Assembly: GCA_027069645.1 (NCBI GenBank) | Contig: JALXEI010000190.1 | Coordinates: 1-5,120, forward strand | Length of the DNA stretch: 5,120 bases | Source of the DNA: Hyphomicrobiales bacterium | GTDB lineage: Bacteria > Pseudomonadota > Alphaproteobacteria > Rhizobiales > JAKIUO01 | Direction of reading: 5' to 3' | In this document: positions 1 to 5,120 of the stretch, in pieces | Layout of the letters: each line of letters begins with the position of its first letter | How positions within the stretch are numbered: the first letter of the stretch is position 1 | The notes under the pieces: generated by a model | The model's input: the letters and a program-made list of their open reading frames with translations, nothing else | What the model was told of the DNA's origin: nothing | Databases searched by the model: none | Translations under genes and position numbers: made by a program

Positions 1-399
1 CCCGGCTCTGTCCCCCTTGACCCGCACCACTCTTCTGGCGCTGTGCGCCGCCTCACGCGACAAAAGCAGCTCGCCGCTGCGGTCCCGATCAAATGGTGTG
101 CCCCAGGCCAGAAGGTCATCGATCCGCGCCGCAGCTTCGCTGGTCAGTATATGGGCAATATGGGGATTGACCAGACCGGCACCGGCTTCCATCGTATCGA
201 AAGCATGGGCAAATGCCGTATCGCCCTTGTCAAGAGCGGCCGCAATTCCGCCCTGCGCCCAGCTGCTGGAAGCCCCCTTGCCAAGTTTTGCCGAGGTCAC
301 AACGGTCACCGGTGAAGGCGACAGTTTCAGAGCCAGAAACAACCCGGCCAGACCGGCACCAACAATGACAATATCGTTTTCAATCCGCTCGTCCCTCAC
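1..399 (-). CDS. nadB: L-aspartate oxidase, N-terminal part (cut by the window edge)
   Basis: L-aspartate oxidase is an FAD flavoprotein that oxidises L-aspartate to iminoaspartate, the first step of de novo NAD synthesis in the cytoplasm. The visible 133 residues hold the N-terminal Rossmann motif [12 protein letters not shown] (residues 9-20, dinucleotide glycines 14, 16 and 19), the family signature [11 protein letters not shown] (44-54), and [12 protein letters not shown] (114-125), which corresponds to the conserved REGGHS-RR segment of known NadB proteins. The rest lies beyond position 1. I chose the GTG at 397-399: an in-frame TAG lies at 418-420, no ATG lies between, and the first in-frame ATG (residue 70) falls after the FAD-binding motif. 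The ribosome-binding site is weak (a GGGG run about 10 bases upstream). The start is only 21 bp from the end of a palindromic element that separates it from nadA. Family assignment is very sure; the exact start is moderately sure. Confidence 0.95.
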   Translation of the reverse strand, partial: MRDERIENDIVIVGAGLAGLFLALKLSPSPVTVVTSAKLGKGASSSWAQGGIAAALDKGDTAFAHAFDTMEAGAGLVNPHIAHILTSEAAARIDDLLAWGTPFDRDRSGELLLSREAAHSARRVVRVKGDRAG

Positions 400-420
400 T
401 GCATCGGGCCCCGTTTTCTA

Positions 421-446
421 GGCCGTAAACTCATAAACAGGGTCGA
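421..446 (+). repeat. Left terminal inverted repeat of the palindromic element
   Basis: This 26-bp arm begins GGCCGTAAACTCATAAACAG and is the inverted partner of 657-682, with a single mismatch (G here, A in the other copy read on the same strand). It is the end nearest nadB, 21 bp upstream of the nadB GTG, so it lies in the nadB leader. Confidence 0.85.
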
Positions 447-656
447 AATGGCAGGAGCAGATTTGCTCCCCCGCTGTGTTGCAAGCTCTTGAAAACCACA
501 AGGTTTCCTGCGAACTTGCGCCTTGCGGGAAAACAAATCTGCCCTGTCCGCAGGATGCCAAAAGCGCTGCAATCCGCGGCCAAAATGATCTTGCTCGTAC
601 AAAAGTACGCGCGGCGATCATTTTAACCTCGTATTTTTGCGCTTTTGACACCATTA

Positions 657-682
657 TCGATCCTGTTTATGAGTTTACGGCC
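657..682 (-). repeat. Right terminal inverted repeat of the palindromic element
   Basis: This is the inverted partner of 421-446, matching at 25 of 26 positions. It ends three bases before the T-rich tail of the nadA terminator. Just beyond it GGCC-T-GGCC makes a further small palindrome at 679-687. The flanks do not show an obvious duplicated target. Confidence 0.85.
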
Positions 683-685
683 TGG

Positions 686-730
686 CCAAAAGAAAAAGCA
701 TCACCCCGAAACAATAGAAACGGGGCGATG
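686..730 (-). terminator. Rho-independent terminator after nadA
   Basis: Read on the minus strand, CATCGCCCCG (730-721) pairs with CGGGGTGATG (708-699), a 10-bp stem with one G-T wobble and a 12-base loop, followed at once by CTTTTTCTTTT (698-688). It starts 11 bases after the nadA stop codon. A GC-rich stem with a T-rich tail is the standard form of an intrinsic terminator, so most nadA transcripts should end here, before nadB. Confidence 0.88.
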
Positions 731-741
731 TCTGTCGTCTG

Positions 742-1833
742 TCAGTGATCAAGGTTGATCATGCGCTCAATAGGCTTTCGCGCCGCCGCAGCGATTTCCG
801 GGTCAATGCAAACCTCGTCCTTCAGCTCCAGAAGAGAATCAAGGATCGCCGGCAGTGTGATGCGTTTCATATGCGGACACAGATTGCAGGGACGTATGAA
901 TTTGACGTCAGGATTTTCAACAGCGATGTTATCACTCATCGAGCATTCCGTGACCAGCATGACCTTTTCCGGCTGATGCTTCTGTACCCAGTTGATCATG
1001 CCACTGGTCGAGCCTGAAAAATCGGCTTCGTCCAGAACGTCCGGCGGACATTCGGGGTGGGCAATGATTTTCATTTCCGGTTCGGCATTGCGAAACGAAC
1101 GCATTTGCGGACCGGTAAAGCGTTCATGGACCTCGCAATGTCCCTTCCAGGTCAAAACCGTTACATCGGTCTGACCGGCAACATTTTGCGCCAGAAACTC
1201 GTCCGGGATCAGCAAAACCTCGCGACTGTCATATTCCCTCGCCATCGCCTCCACCACCTGAACGGCATTGGCCGATGTGCAGGTAATATCACATTCCGCC
1301 TTCACATCGGCGGACGTGTTGATATAGGTCACAATCGGAACACCGGGATACTTTTCGCGCAAACGTCGTACATCCGCCGCCGTGATGCTGTCAGCCAGCG
1401 AACAGCCAGCCTGCTGGTCGGGAATGAGCACCATCTTGCCGGGATTGAGAATTTTCGAGGTTTCAGCCATGAAATGAACGCCGGCCTGGACAATCACATC
1501 GGCATCGGAGCGGGCCGCTTCACGCGCCAGCGCCAGACTGTCCCCGGCAAAATCGGCCACGGTGTGAAATATCTCCGGTGTCATATAGTTGTGCGCCAGC
1601 AAAACCGCGTTACGCTGCTTCTTCAGATCATTGATTGCCCTGATATAGGGGGCATGGACGCGCCAGTCCTGCGGTGTGATCACATCACGCAGCCTCGCAT
1701 AAAGCCCGGCCAGCGCCGCCTCCGTTTCGGGTGTGAACTCAAGCGAGGGGCGTGGTAATATCGGGGCGCTGCGGGTGTTATGCCCACAAGCAACCCTGTT
1801 GGCAGAAATGTCTGATAAATTCATGCAGGTCAT
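742..1833 (-). CDS. nadA: Quinolinate synthase
   Basis: This cytoplasmic [4Fe-4S] enzyme condenses iminoaspartate (from NadB) with dihydroxyacetone phosphate to give quinolinate, the pyridine ring of NAD. The 363 residues contain the family landmarks in order: [11 protein letters not shown] (78-88), [16 protein letters not shown] (116-131), QAGCSLAD (141-148), [11 protein letters not shown] (169-179), KGHCEVH (230-236), AHPECPPDV (258-266), SGSTSGMI (273-280) and [14 protein letters not shown] (314-327). By comparison with characterised NadA, the likely cluster ligands are Cys144, Cys233 and Cys319; Cys316 forms a CxxC with Cys319. Length is normal for alphaproteobacterial NadA. I prefer the ATG at 1831-1833, with purine-rich AAAGGGGTAATGAGAG upstream; Met4 at 1822-1824 has no visible ribosome-binding site. 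It has its own control region upstream (two palindromic operators, 1886-1922 and 1988-2012) and its own terminator downstream, so here it looks monocistronic. Confidence 0.98.
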   Translation of the reverse strand: MTCMNLSDISANRVACGHNTRSAPILPRPSLEFTPETEAALAGLYARLRDVITPQDWRVHAPYIRAINDLKKQRNAVLLAHNYMTPEIFHTVADFAGDSLALAREAARSDADVIVQAGVHFMAETSKILNPGKMVLIPDQQAGCSLADSITAADVRRLREKYPGVPIVTYINTSADVKAECDITCTSANAVQVVEAMAREYDSREVLLIPDEFLAQNVAGQTDVTVLTWKGHCEVHERFTGPQMRSFRNAEPEMKIIAHPECPPDVLDEADFSGSTSGMINWVQKHQPEKVMLVTECSMSDNIAVENPDVKFIRPCNLCPHMKRITLPAILDSLLELKDEVCIDPEIAAAARKPIERMINLDH

Positions 1834-1885
1834 GCTCTCATTACCCCTTTATGCCCGGATACGGAACGGCCGGTTTCTGCTTGAC

Positions 1886-1922
1886 GATCATACTTATACT
1901 CGTTTTGAGTATAAGTATGATC
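1886..1922. promoter_or_regulatory. Palindromic operator upstream of nadA, probably bound by the NadQ-like regulator
   Basis: Arms of 16 bp, GATCATACTTATACTC (1886-1901) and its exact reverse complement (1907-1922), flank a 5-bp GTTTT spacer, with the centre at 1904. It sits 53 bp upstream of the nadA start, directly after a gene for a NadQ/NrtR-type regulator. A long, AT-rich perfect palindrome in this position is what a dimeric winged-helix repressor of NAD synthesis would bind. The presence and symmetry of the site are direct observation; the protein that binds it is inferred. There is no T-run beside it, so it is not an intrinsic terminator. Confidence 0.85.
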
Positions 1923-1954
1923 CTAAAATAACCGGCAACAAGCCAGTCAGTTTT

Positions 1955-1982
1955 AATATATATACTCCTGAAACAGGATCAA
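1955..1982 (-). promoter_or_regulatory. Candidate nadA promoter
   Basis: On the minus strand TTGATC (1982-1977) is followed after 16 bases by TATATT (1960-1955), a plausible sigma-70-type -35/-10 pair. Transcription would then start near 1948, upstream of the perfect palindrome and downstream of the second site, so both operators would bracket the promoter. A second possibility is a -10 hexamer such as TATACT inside the perfect palindrome, with TTGCCG as -35, but the spacing is long (about 19). The choice cannot be made from sequence alone. Confidence 0.4.
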
Positions 1983-1987
1983 GGCAA

Positions 1988-2012
1988 CACTATGCTCAAA
2001 ATGAGTTTAAGT
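1988..2012. promoter_or_regulatory. Second, weaker copy of the nadA operator
   Basis: Read on the minus strand this site is ACTTAAACTCATTTTGAG followed by CATAGTG. It agrees with the centre of the perfect palindrome (ACTTATACTCGTTTTGAG then TATAAGT) at 19 of 25 positions, including the same ACTC-5-GAG core. Its centre is at 2000, 96 bp from the first site's centre (1904), close to nine turns of the helix. The pair suggests cooperative or looped binding by one regulator; that role is inferred. Confidence 0.65.
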
Positions 2013-2013
2013 C

Positions 2014-2049
2014 AAAAAAGGCGTCCCCGAATGCGAATACTGGCACGGC
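2014..2049 (-). terminator. Possible weak terminator after the nadQ-like gene
   Basis: After the regulator's stop codon, the minus strand holds an imperfect stem (GCCGTGCC with GGGACGC, with one bulge and one mismatch, about six pairs) followed by CTTTTTT at 2020-2014. The T-run is good but the stem is poor. It may give partial termination or only fortuitous pairing. Confidence 0.3.
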
Positions 2050-2070
2050 TTCGCTCGATATGGTCGGTTT

Positions 2071-3054
2071 TTATCGCCCTGGCCCTTTTACACGTAACCC
2101 CGGCGACGGACGCTCAACCAGAGCCGTGCGCCTGAATCTGAAGAGCTTTGCCGGTCGGCCGCCCGTCGACTTCTGGAGTTTCCCCGTCGCCTCAACCAGA
2201 CCACCGGCTTCGACAAGGCGACGGAAATTCTGTTTATGCAAAGGCGTACCGGAAATCGCCTCAACCACCTTTTGCAGTTCATAAAGAGTAAACTGCCCGG
2301 GCAACAATTCAAAAACAAGCGGTCTGTATTTCAGTTTCCCGCGCATGCGACTGATAGCTGTTGCCAGAATCCGACGATGGTCATACATCATGGGACGCCC
2401 GAGGGCCGGAAGACCGGACCAGAGTGACGCAGCATGGCGCCCGTCCCTTCCGGCTTCATGCAGCAGCCCCGCTTCATAGAGCAGTTCATAGCGGTCGAGG
2501 ACTTTCTCCTCGTCCCAGCCGACACCGTCATGACCAAAACAGATGCGTATGCGTTCCTTGCGTCCAAGCGGGCGACGCCGACCGGCATCTTCATCCGGAA
2601 GTCGGCTCCATTTGTGTAACAGGGGCTCGATAATCTCTCCGATCATTTGCGGACGACCGGCGCGCCAGTCCTCCCAGGGAAAATAGTCATACCAGCACCG
2701 CCGCATGACGCCTTTTCGCCTCAGGTCCCTGACCCTGGTCAGCGCCAGATAACCGATGGAAACCATGTGCGGCCCCCGGTCCCCTTTTTGGGCATGGCGT
2801 CCCCGATCACCGAATGTATAAAGCTGCTCGACATAGCCCAGATCAAGACCGGTCTGTTCCTTCACCCAGTTTCGCAGACCGATTTCCAGAGTCCGATGCG
2901 CAAGAGGCGTGAATTTCCCGAAGGGCAAACTGTCTTCAGATCCGCCGCTCCCGTCCGGATTCACACAAATGACAAAGGGCTGGTTCTGCTGAACGGTGAC
3001 AATAGCAGCATGCAGACCAAGTTCGATGCCGGTCTGCTGCGGGGGCGAATCCAT
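2071..3054 (-). CDS. nadQ: NadQ/NrtR-like Nudix-related transcriptional regulator of NAD synthesis
   Basis: The 327-residue protein has a Nudix-like N-terminal domain (about 12-150) and a C-terminal winged helix (about 228-310). The Nudix box is recognisable at GKFTPLAHRTLEIGLRNWVK with EQTGL after it (46-70). Aligned to GX5EX7REUXEEXGU, the catalytic glutamates are mostly lost (Ala52, Asn62 and Lys65, with only Glu66 kept), so hydrolysis is unlikely and ligand sensing is expected. The C-terminal block, LPGQFTLYELQKVVEAISG (251-269) to FRRLVEAGGLVEATGK (277-292) and GGRPAKLFRF (298-307), resembles NrtR DNA-binding domains. Length and architecture fit the COG4111 NadQ family of alphaproteobacteria, known from comparative genomics as a regulator of nadABC. 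The start ATG (3054-3052) overlaps the upstream stop by one base and has GGAGAG about eight bases before it. It lies just upstream of nadA and its palindromes. The symbol rests on architecture and context. Confidence 0.85.
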   Translation of the reverse strand: MDSPPQQTGIELGLHAAIVTVQQNQPFVICVNPDGSGGSEDSLPFGKFTPLAHRTLEIGLRNWVKEQTGLDLGYVEQLYTFGDRGRHAQKGDRGPHMVSIGYLALTRVRDLRRKGVMRRCWYDYFPWEDWRAGRPQMIGEIIEPLLHKWSRLPDEDAGRRRPLGRKERIRICFGHDGVGWDEEKVLDRYELLYEAGLLHEAGRDGRHAASLWSGLPALGRPMMYDHRRILATAISRMRGKLKYRPLVFELLPGQFTLYELQKVVEAISGTPLHKQNFRRLVEAGGLVEATGKLQKSTGGRPAKLFRFRRTALVERPSPGLRVKGPGR

Positions 3055-3584
3055 CAGATCTCTCCATCAAGAATGGCCGGAACAGAAAAGGGCACCCCTT
3101 CCGGAGCGGTCTCGCCACGCCCGATCTCCCGGATCGCGGCAATCATTTCCCCCTCGCGTTGCAGATATTCGTCGGCACAGGCAACCAGCCGCCGGTTGGG
3201 CGTTGCCGTGGGCGAGCGCTCGCGCAAAAACCATGCGATCCGCCTTGCACTCAAGTCCGGATTGCGAACACAAAGCACGATAAATGCAGCCGCTGTCGAG
3301 CGGGAAATACCGGCAAGACAATGAATAATCAACGATGTTCCGGCTCCCGGCCCGTTGCTGAATGCGACCAGTTGCCCGACATGCGCGGGCGACGGCAGGA
3401 CGGATCCTGTAACCGGAAACTCGATATCATTCATTGCCAGTTTGAGATGATTTTGTTTTTCCATGCAGGAAGGCGTTTCCGGCATCATCTGACTGTTGAC
3501 AAGGGATATCATATGGCGGGCGGCGGTCTCCTCCAGCATTTGCTCCAGGGCATTCAGGGAACAGACTGTGATCCGGGATGACAT
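3054..3584 (-). CDS. Predicted protein tyrosine phosphatase (COG5350-type, CX5R motif)
   Basis: This 176-residue soluble protein carries the cysteine-phosphatase P-loop IIHCLAGISRSTAAAF (86-101). Cys89 is the predicted nucleophile and Arg95 the phosphate-binding residue (CX5R). Asp53 in LAMNDIEFP is a candidate general acid. The C-terminal half (ARRIAWFLRERSPTATPNRRLVACADEYL, in two halves at about 113-127 and 128-141) matches the dual-specificity-like small phosphatases that are conserved but mostly uncharacterised in alphaproteobacteria. I chose the ATG at 3584-3582, with AAGGGGA seven bases upstream; the longer frame to 3626 would need a TTG. Its TGA shares one base with the start of the NadQ-like gene, so the two are probably translationally coupled. 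The substrate is unknown; a phosphoprotein, nucleotide or inositol phosphate are all possible. Confidence 0.85.
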   Translation of the reverse strand: MSSRITVCSLNALEQMLEETAARHMISLVNSQMMPETPSCMEKQNHLKLAMNDIEFPVTGSVLPSPAHVGQLVAFSNGPGAGTSLIIHCLAGISRSTAAAFIVLCVRNPDLSARRIAWFLRERSPTATPNRRLVACADEYLQREGEMIAAIREIGRGETAPEGVPFSVPAILDGEI

Positions 3585-3631
3585 CTCCAATCCCCTTCTC
3601 TCGCCGGAAGTAACCGACCACCACAACCCGG

Positions 3632-4279
3632 TCAGTCACCCATCGACAATTCGGCAAAGCGTTTCAGAAACCGGTGTTGTGCCTCGGGGGCCTGCAAGGG
3701 ACGCAGATCGGCAAAACGATCATGAAACGAGCGATCCAGACCGGAAGGATCACCAAACAGGCTTGCAGCCTCTTCCCTGTCAAACCCGGCGACCACCGTT
3801 GCCTCGAAATAGGCCGATATACGGTCGGCCTGCTTGACCAGCTTTGTCACTGTCGACGGGGGATTGGCGGGCAGGCCAAACTTGATATGAATAACTTCCA
3901 GCAGACGTTTTTCAACCGTTTTATAATCAAAACCGACCACCGCCTTGAAGGGGCTGATCAGATCCCCCACCACATATTCGGGGCTGTCGTGCAAAAGAGC
4001 CACCATGCGCCATGTTCTGGGGGCCTGCGGATAAAGCAGAACCAGTAACTCCTCGACCATCAGCGAATGCTGTGCCACCGACAGGGGGTGATCGCCGGAA
4101 GTCTGCCCGTTCCAGCGGGCCAGCCGCGCCAGACCATGCGCAATGTCCTCGATTTCCACATCAACCGGTGAAGGCGAAAGAAGATCCAGACGGCGGCCGG
4201 ACAGCATGCGTTGCCAAACCCTCTGCCCTGTATTGTTGTGTGAGGGAAGCATATTTTTCGGATCGTTTATCGAATTCAT
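3632..4279 (-). CDS. HD-domain phosphohydrolase (YfbR/COG1896-like)
   Basis: The 215-residue protein has the metal-binding HD signature: His71 in HPLSVAQHSLMV (64-75), His97-Asp98 in ALLHDSPEYVVGD (94-106) and Asp152 in KQADRISAYFEA (149-160). The lead-in ARWNGQTSGDHPLSVAQH is typical of the family that includes the E. coli 5'-deoxynucleotidase YfbR. It probably removes phosphate from nucleotides or a related phosphomonoester with a bound divalent metal, but the substrate cannot be read from the sequence. I chose the ATG at 4279-4277, with GGGGCGAG just upstream; a frame extending to 4393 would overlap the end of tag and has no family-like residues there. It lies 71 bp after tag and 47 bp before the phosphatase gene, so it is probably in the same transcript. 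Confidence 0.9.
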   Translation of the reverse strand: MNSINDPKNMLPSHNNTGQRVWQRMLSGRRLDLLSPSPVDVEIEDIAHGLARLARWNGQTSGDHPLSVAQHSLMVEELLVLLYPQAPRTWRMVALLHDSPEYVVGDLISPFKAVVGFDYKTVEKRLLEVIHIKFGLPANPPSTVTKLVKQADRISAYFEATVVAGFDREEAASLFGDPSGLDRSFHDRFADLRPLQAPEAQHRFLKRFAELSMGD

Positions 4280-4350
4280 GGTCTCGCCCCGTTGAGATTT
4301 GTTAACGACGAACTGACTGCCAGATATCTTTCGGCCATACAGTGGCTGAA

Positions 4351-4962
4351 TTACGCATCCGGTGCCCTGAAATTTCCGGCCAGACCGCGACAAACCTCAT
4401 ATCTGTGGCAATCCACGAGATGATCGTTGACGAGTCCGGCCGACTGCATCAGGGAATATATTCCGACCGGCCCGCAAAACCGAAAACCCCGCTGTTTGAG
4501 GGCTTTTGATATCTTTTCACTCAGTTCCGTTCTGGCCGGAATATCCTTTATATCCTTTACGCGGTTGTCAATGGTTTGCCCATCGACAAAATCCCAGAAA
4601 AAAGCGGCAAGACTTTGCGTTTCCATAAGTTCAAGACAGGCCCTGGCGTTACTGATTGTTGCCTCGATTTTTTTCCGGTTGCGAACAATCCCCCTGTCCT
4701 GCATCAACTCATGCACTTTTTCCGGTCCGAACCGCGCCACCTTGCGGGGATCAAACCCCTCGAAGCACTGAACGAATCGCTCGCGCTTGTTGAGGATTGT
4801 GATCCATGACAGCCCGGCCTGGAACCCCTCCAGCACCAGTTTTTTGAAAAACACCCGATCATCAGCAACCGGGACCCCCCATTCCTCATCGTGATAATCC
4901 CGATAAATCTGTTGCTTTCCAACCCAGGGACAGCGGGACAATGTGTCTTCCATGTTCGTCAT
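4351..4962 (-). CDS. tag: DNA-3-methyladenine glycosylase I
   Basis: This base-excision repair enzyme removes 3-methyladenine from alkylated DNA. The 203 residues match the Tag family over their whole length: RCPWVGKQQIYRDYHDEEWG (10-29), FKKLVLEGFQAGLSWITILN (39-58), the IVRNRKKIEATISNA segment (92-106), FRFCGPVGIYSLMQSAGLVN (160-179) and DHLVDCHRY (180-188). The four structural zinc ligands known from E. coli Tag correspond to Cys11, His24, His181 and Cys185, and all are present. The ATG at 4962-4960 directly follows the TAG of the upstream gene, which suggests translational coupling; Met4 (4953-4951) is a possible alternative, but neither start has a strong ribosome-binding site. The protein has the usual length and no signal peptide. 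Confidence 0.97.
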   Translation of the reverse strand: MTNMEDTLSRCPWVGKQQIYRDYHDEEWGVPVADDRVFFKKLVLEGFQAGLSWITILNKRERFVQCFEGFDPRKVARFGPEKVHELMQDRGIVRNRKKIEATISNARACLELMETQSLAAFFWDFVDGQTIDNRVKDIKDIPARTELSEKISKALKQRGFRFCGPVGIYSLMQSAGLVNDHLVDCHRYEVCRGLAGNFRAPDA

Positions 4963-5120
4963 CTATCCGGCCTGTCGCGGTGTCTTTGCGACATTGAAAC
5001 CTTCCCCGTATGCCGCCCAGTATGGTCGCAACAGTTCGACCTTCATGCCCTTGATCTCGAACGCCCTGCCTTCCTCTTGTGCCTTGTCTGCCCGGTCAAG
5101 ACGGATTTCGGCCAGCCCTT
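4963..5120 (-). CDS. C-terminal 51 residues of a probable YgfZ-like folate-binding protein (cut by the window edge)
   Basis: An open frame runs from the window edge to a TAG at 4965-4963, immediately before the tag start. It was too short or lacked a start to be obvious by simple frame listing. It begins GLAEIRLDRADKAQ, continues with EIKGMKVELLRPYWAAYG and ends in KTPRQAG. The GLAxIRLDR start, the short linker with a glycine-led strand, and the terminal RPYWA resemble the C-terminal end of alphaproteobacterial YgfZ/CAF17-type proteins, folate-binding relatives of the glycine cleavage T protein that help maintain Fe-S enzymes. A ygfZ-like gene next to tag is also a neighbourhood I associate with this group. 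That the frame is coding is well supported by the TAG-ATG junction and amino-acid composition; the family call is moderate because most of the protein is outside the window. Confidence 0.6.
   Translation of the reverse strand, partial: GLAEIRLDRADKAQEEGRAFEIKGMKVELLRPYWAAYGEGFNVAKTPRQAG

Larger units (their letters stand above)
421..682. mobile_element. MITE-like palindromic element between nadA and nadB
   Basis: This 262-bp block is bounded by inverted repeats that match at 25 of 26 positions (421-446 against 657-682; outer part GGCCGTAAACTCATAAACAG). With a one-base gap the match runs a few bases further inward (TCGAAATGG against TCGATAATGG). Several smaller inverted repeats are nested inside: CAAAAGCGC 559-567 with 639-647, AAAATGATC 582-590 with 616-624 enclosing GTAC-AAAA-GTAC, GCAGATTTG 457-465 with 534-542, and the local hairpin GGAGCA-GATT-TGCTCC 454-469. 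A single strand could fold into a closed multi-branch structure. No transposase fits inside. I see no clear target-site duplication, so mobility is inferred. Alternatives are a chromosomal repeat of the REP/ERIC kind or a structured RNA. Short open frames on both strands run into the end repeats and read DPVYEFTA there; I do not call them genes. Confidence 0.75.

Noticed and set aside
17..421. Plus-strand open frames at the left end
   Set aside because: They mirror the nadB coding strand, which shows an unambiguous FAD-binding motif and NadB signatures.
421..446. Resemblance of the element's end (TAAACTCAT) to the second operator (TAAACTCATTTTGAG)
   Set aside because: Only the left half matches; the GAG half is missing in the element end, so regulator binding there is not supported.
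1057..1758. 233-residue plus-strand open frame
   Set aside because: It lies wholly antisense to nadA, has no recognisable domain and no clear ribosome-binding site; nadA on the other strand is certain.
1886..1922. The nadA palindrome as an intrinsic terminator or a riboswitch stem
   Set aside because: The stem is AT-rich, no T-run follows on either strand, and the repeat of its core nearby points to a protein-binding site.
1966..1978. Small inverted repeat TCCTG-AAA-CAGGA in the nadA control region
   Set aside because: Five-base arms are common by chance and the sequence is unrelated to the operator core.
1733..2284. 183-residue plus-strand open frame through the nadA control region
   Set aside because: It reads through the start of nadA, both operators and the end of the regulator gene; no domain is visible and the regulatory sites explain the sequence better.
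2647..3324. 225-residue plus-strand open frame
   Set aside because: It is antisense to the regulator and phosphatase genes, whose family motifs are clear, and its composition is not protein-like.
3585..3626. N-terminal extension of the phosphatase from a TTG at 3626
   Set aside because: The added residues look like nothing in the family, and the ATG at 3584 has a well-placed purine-rich ribosome-binding site.
1..5120. CRISPR array, tRNA, rRNA, phage or insertion-sequence transposase
   Set aside because: No spaced direct repeats, no tRNA-like cloverleaf with the expected conserved bases and no transposase or integrase motifs were seen on either strand.

Overview
This window most likely comes from an alphaproteobacterium, probably of the Rhizobiales/Hyphomicrobiales kind. 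The evidence is the gene order (a YgfZ-like tail, tag, an HD hydrolase, a COG5350-type phosphatase, a NadQ/NrtR-like regulator, nadA, nadB), the NadQ-type regulator itself, and the moderately GC-rich coding sequence. The genus cannot be named from the sequence. Every gene I accept is on the minus strand, so transcription runs from high to low coordinates.

Layout in transcription order. (1) 5120-4963: last 51 residues of a probable YgfZ-like folate-binding protein; its TAG directly abuts the next ATG. (2) 4962-4351: tag, 3-methyladenine DNA glycosylase I. (3) 4279-3632: HD-domain phosphohydrolase. (4) 3584-3054: small protein tyrosine phosphatase-like protein with a CX5R motif; its stop overlaps the next start by one base. 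(5) 3054-2071: NadQ/NrtR-like regulator, a degenerate Nudix domain followed by a winged helix. (6) 2070-1834: control region with a perfect 16-bp-arm palindrome, a second weaker copy of the same site 96 bp upstream, and candidate promoter elements. (7) 1833-742: nadA, quinolinate synthase. (8) 730-686: a convincing intrinsic terminator. (9) 682-421: a 262-bp element bounded by near-perfect 26-bp inverted repeats and filled with nested palindromes, which looks like a MITE. (10) 399 to the window edge: the N-terminal 133 residues of nadB, L-aspartate oxidase, starting at GTG.

How it fits together: NadB oxidises L-aspartate to iminoaspartate, and NadA condenses this with dihydroxyacetone phosphate to quinolinate, the precursor of NAD. 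The regulator encoded just upstream probably senses an NAD-related ligand with its Nudix-like domain and represses nadA through the two palindromic sites. Genes 1-5 look like a separate housekeeping cluster for Fe-S/folate work, alkylation repair and nucleotide/phosphatase functions.

The window is mostly ordinary conserved chromosome. The parts most worth a second look are the paired operators and the palindromic element plus terminator that together separate nadA from nadB, two genes that usually sit in one operon.
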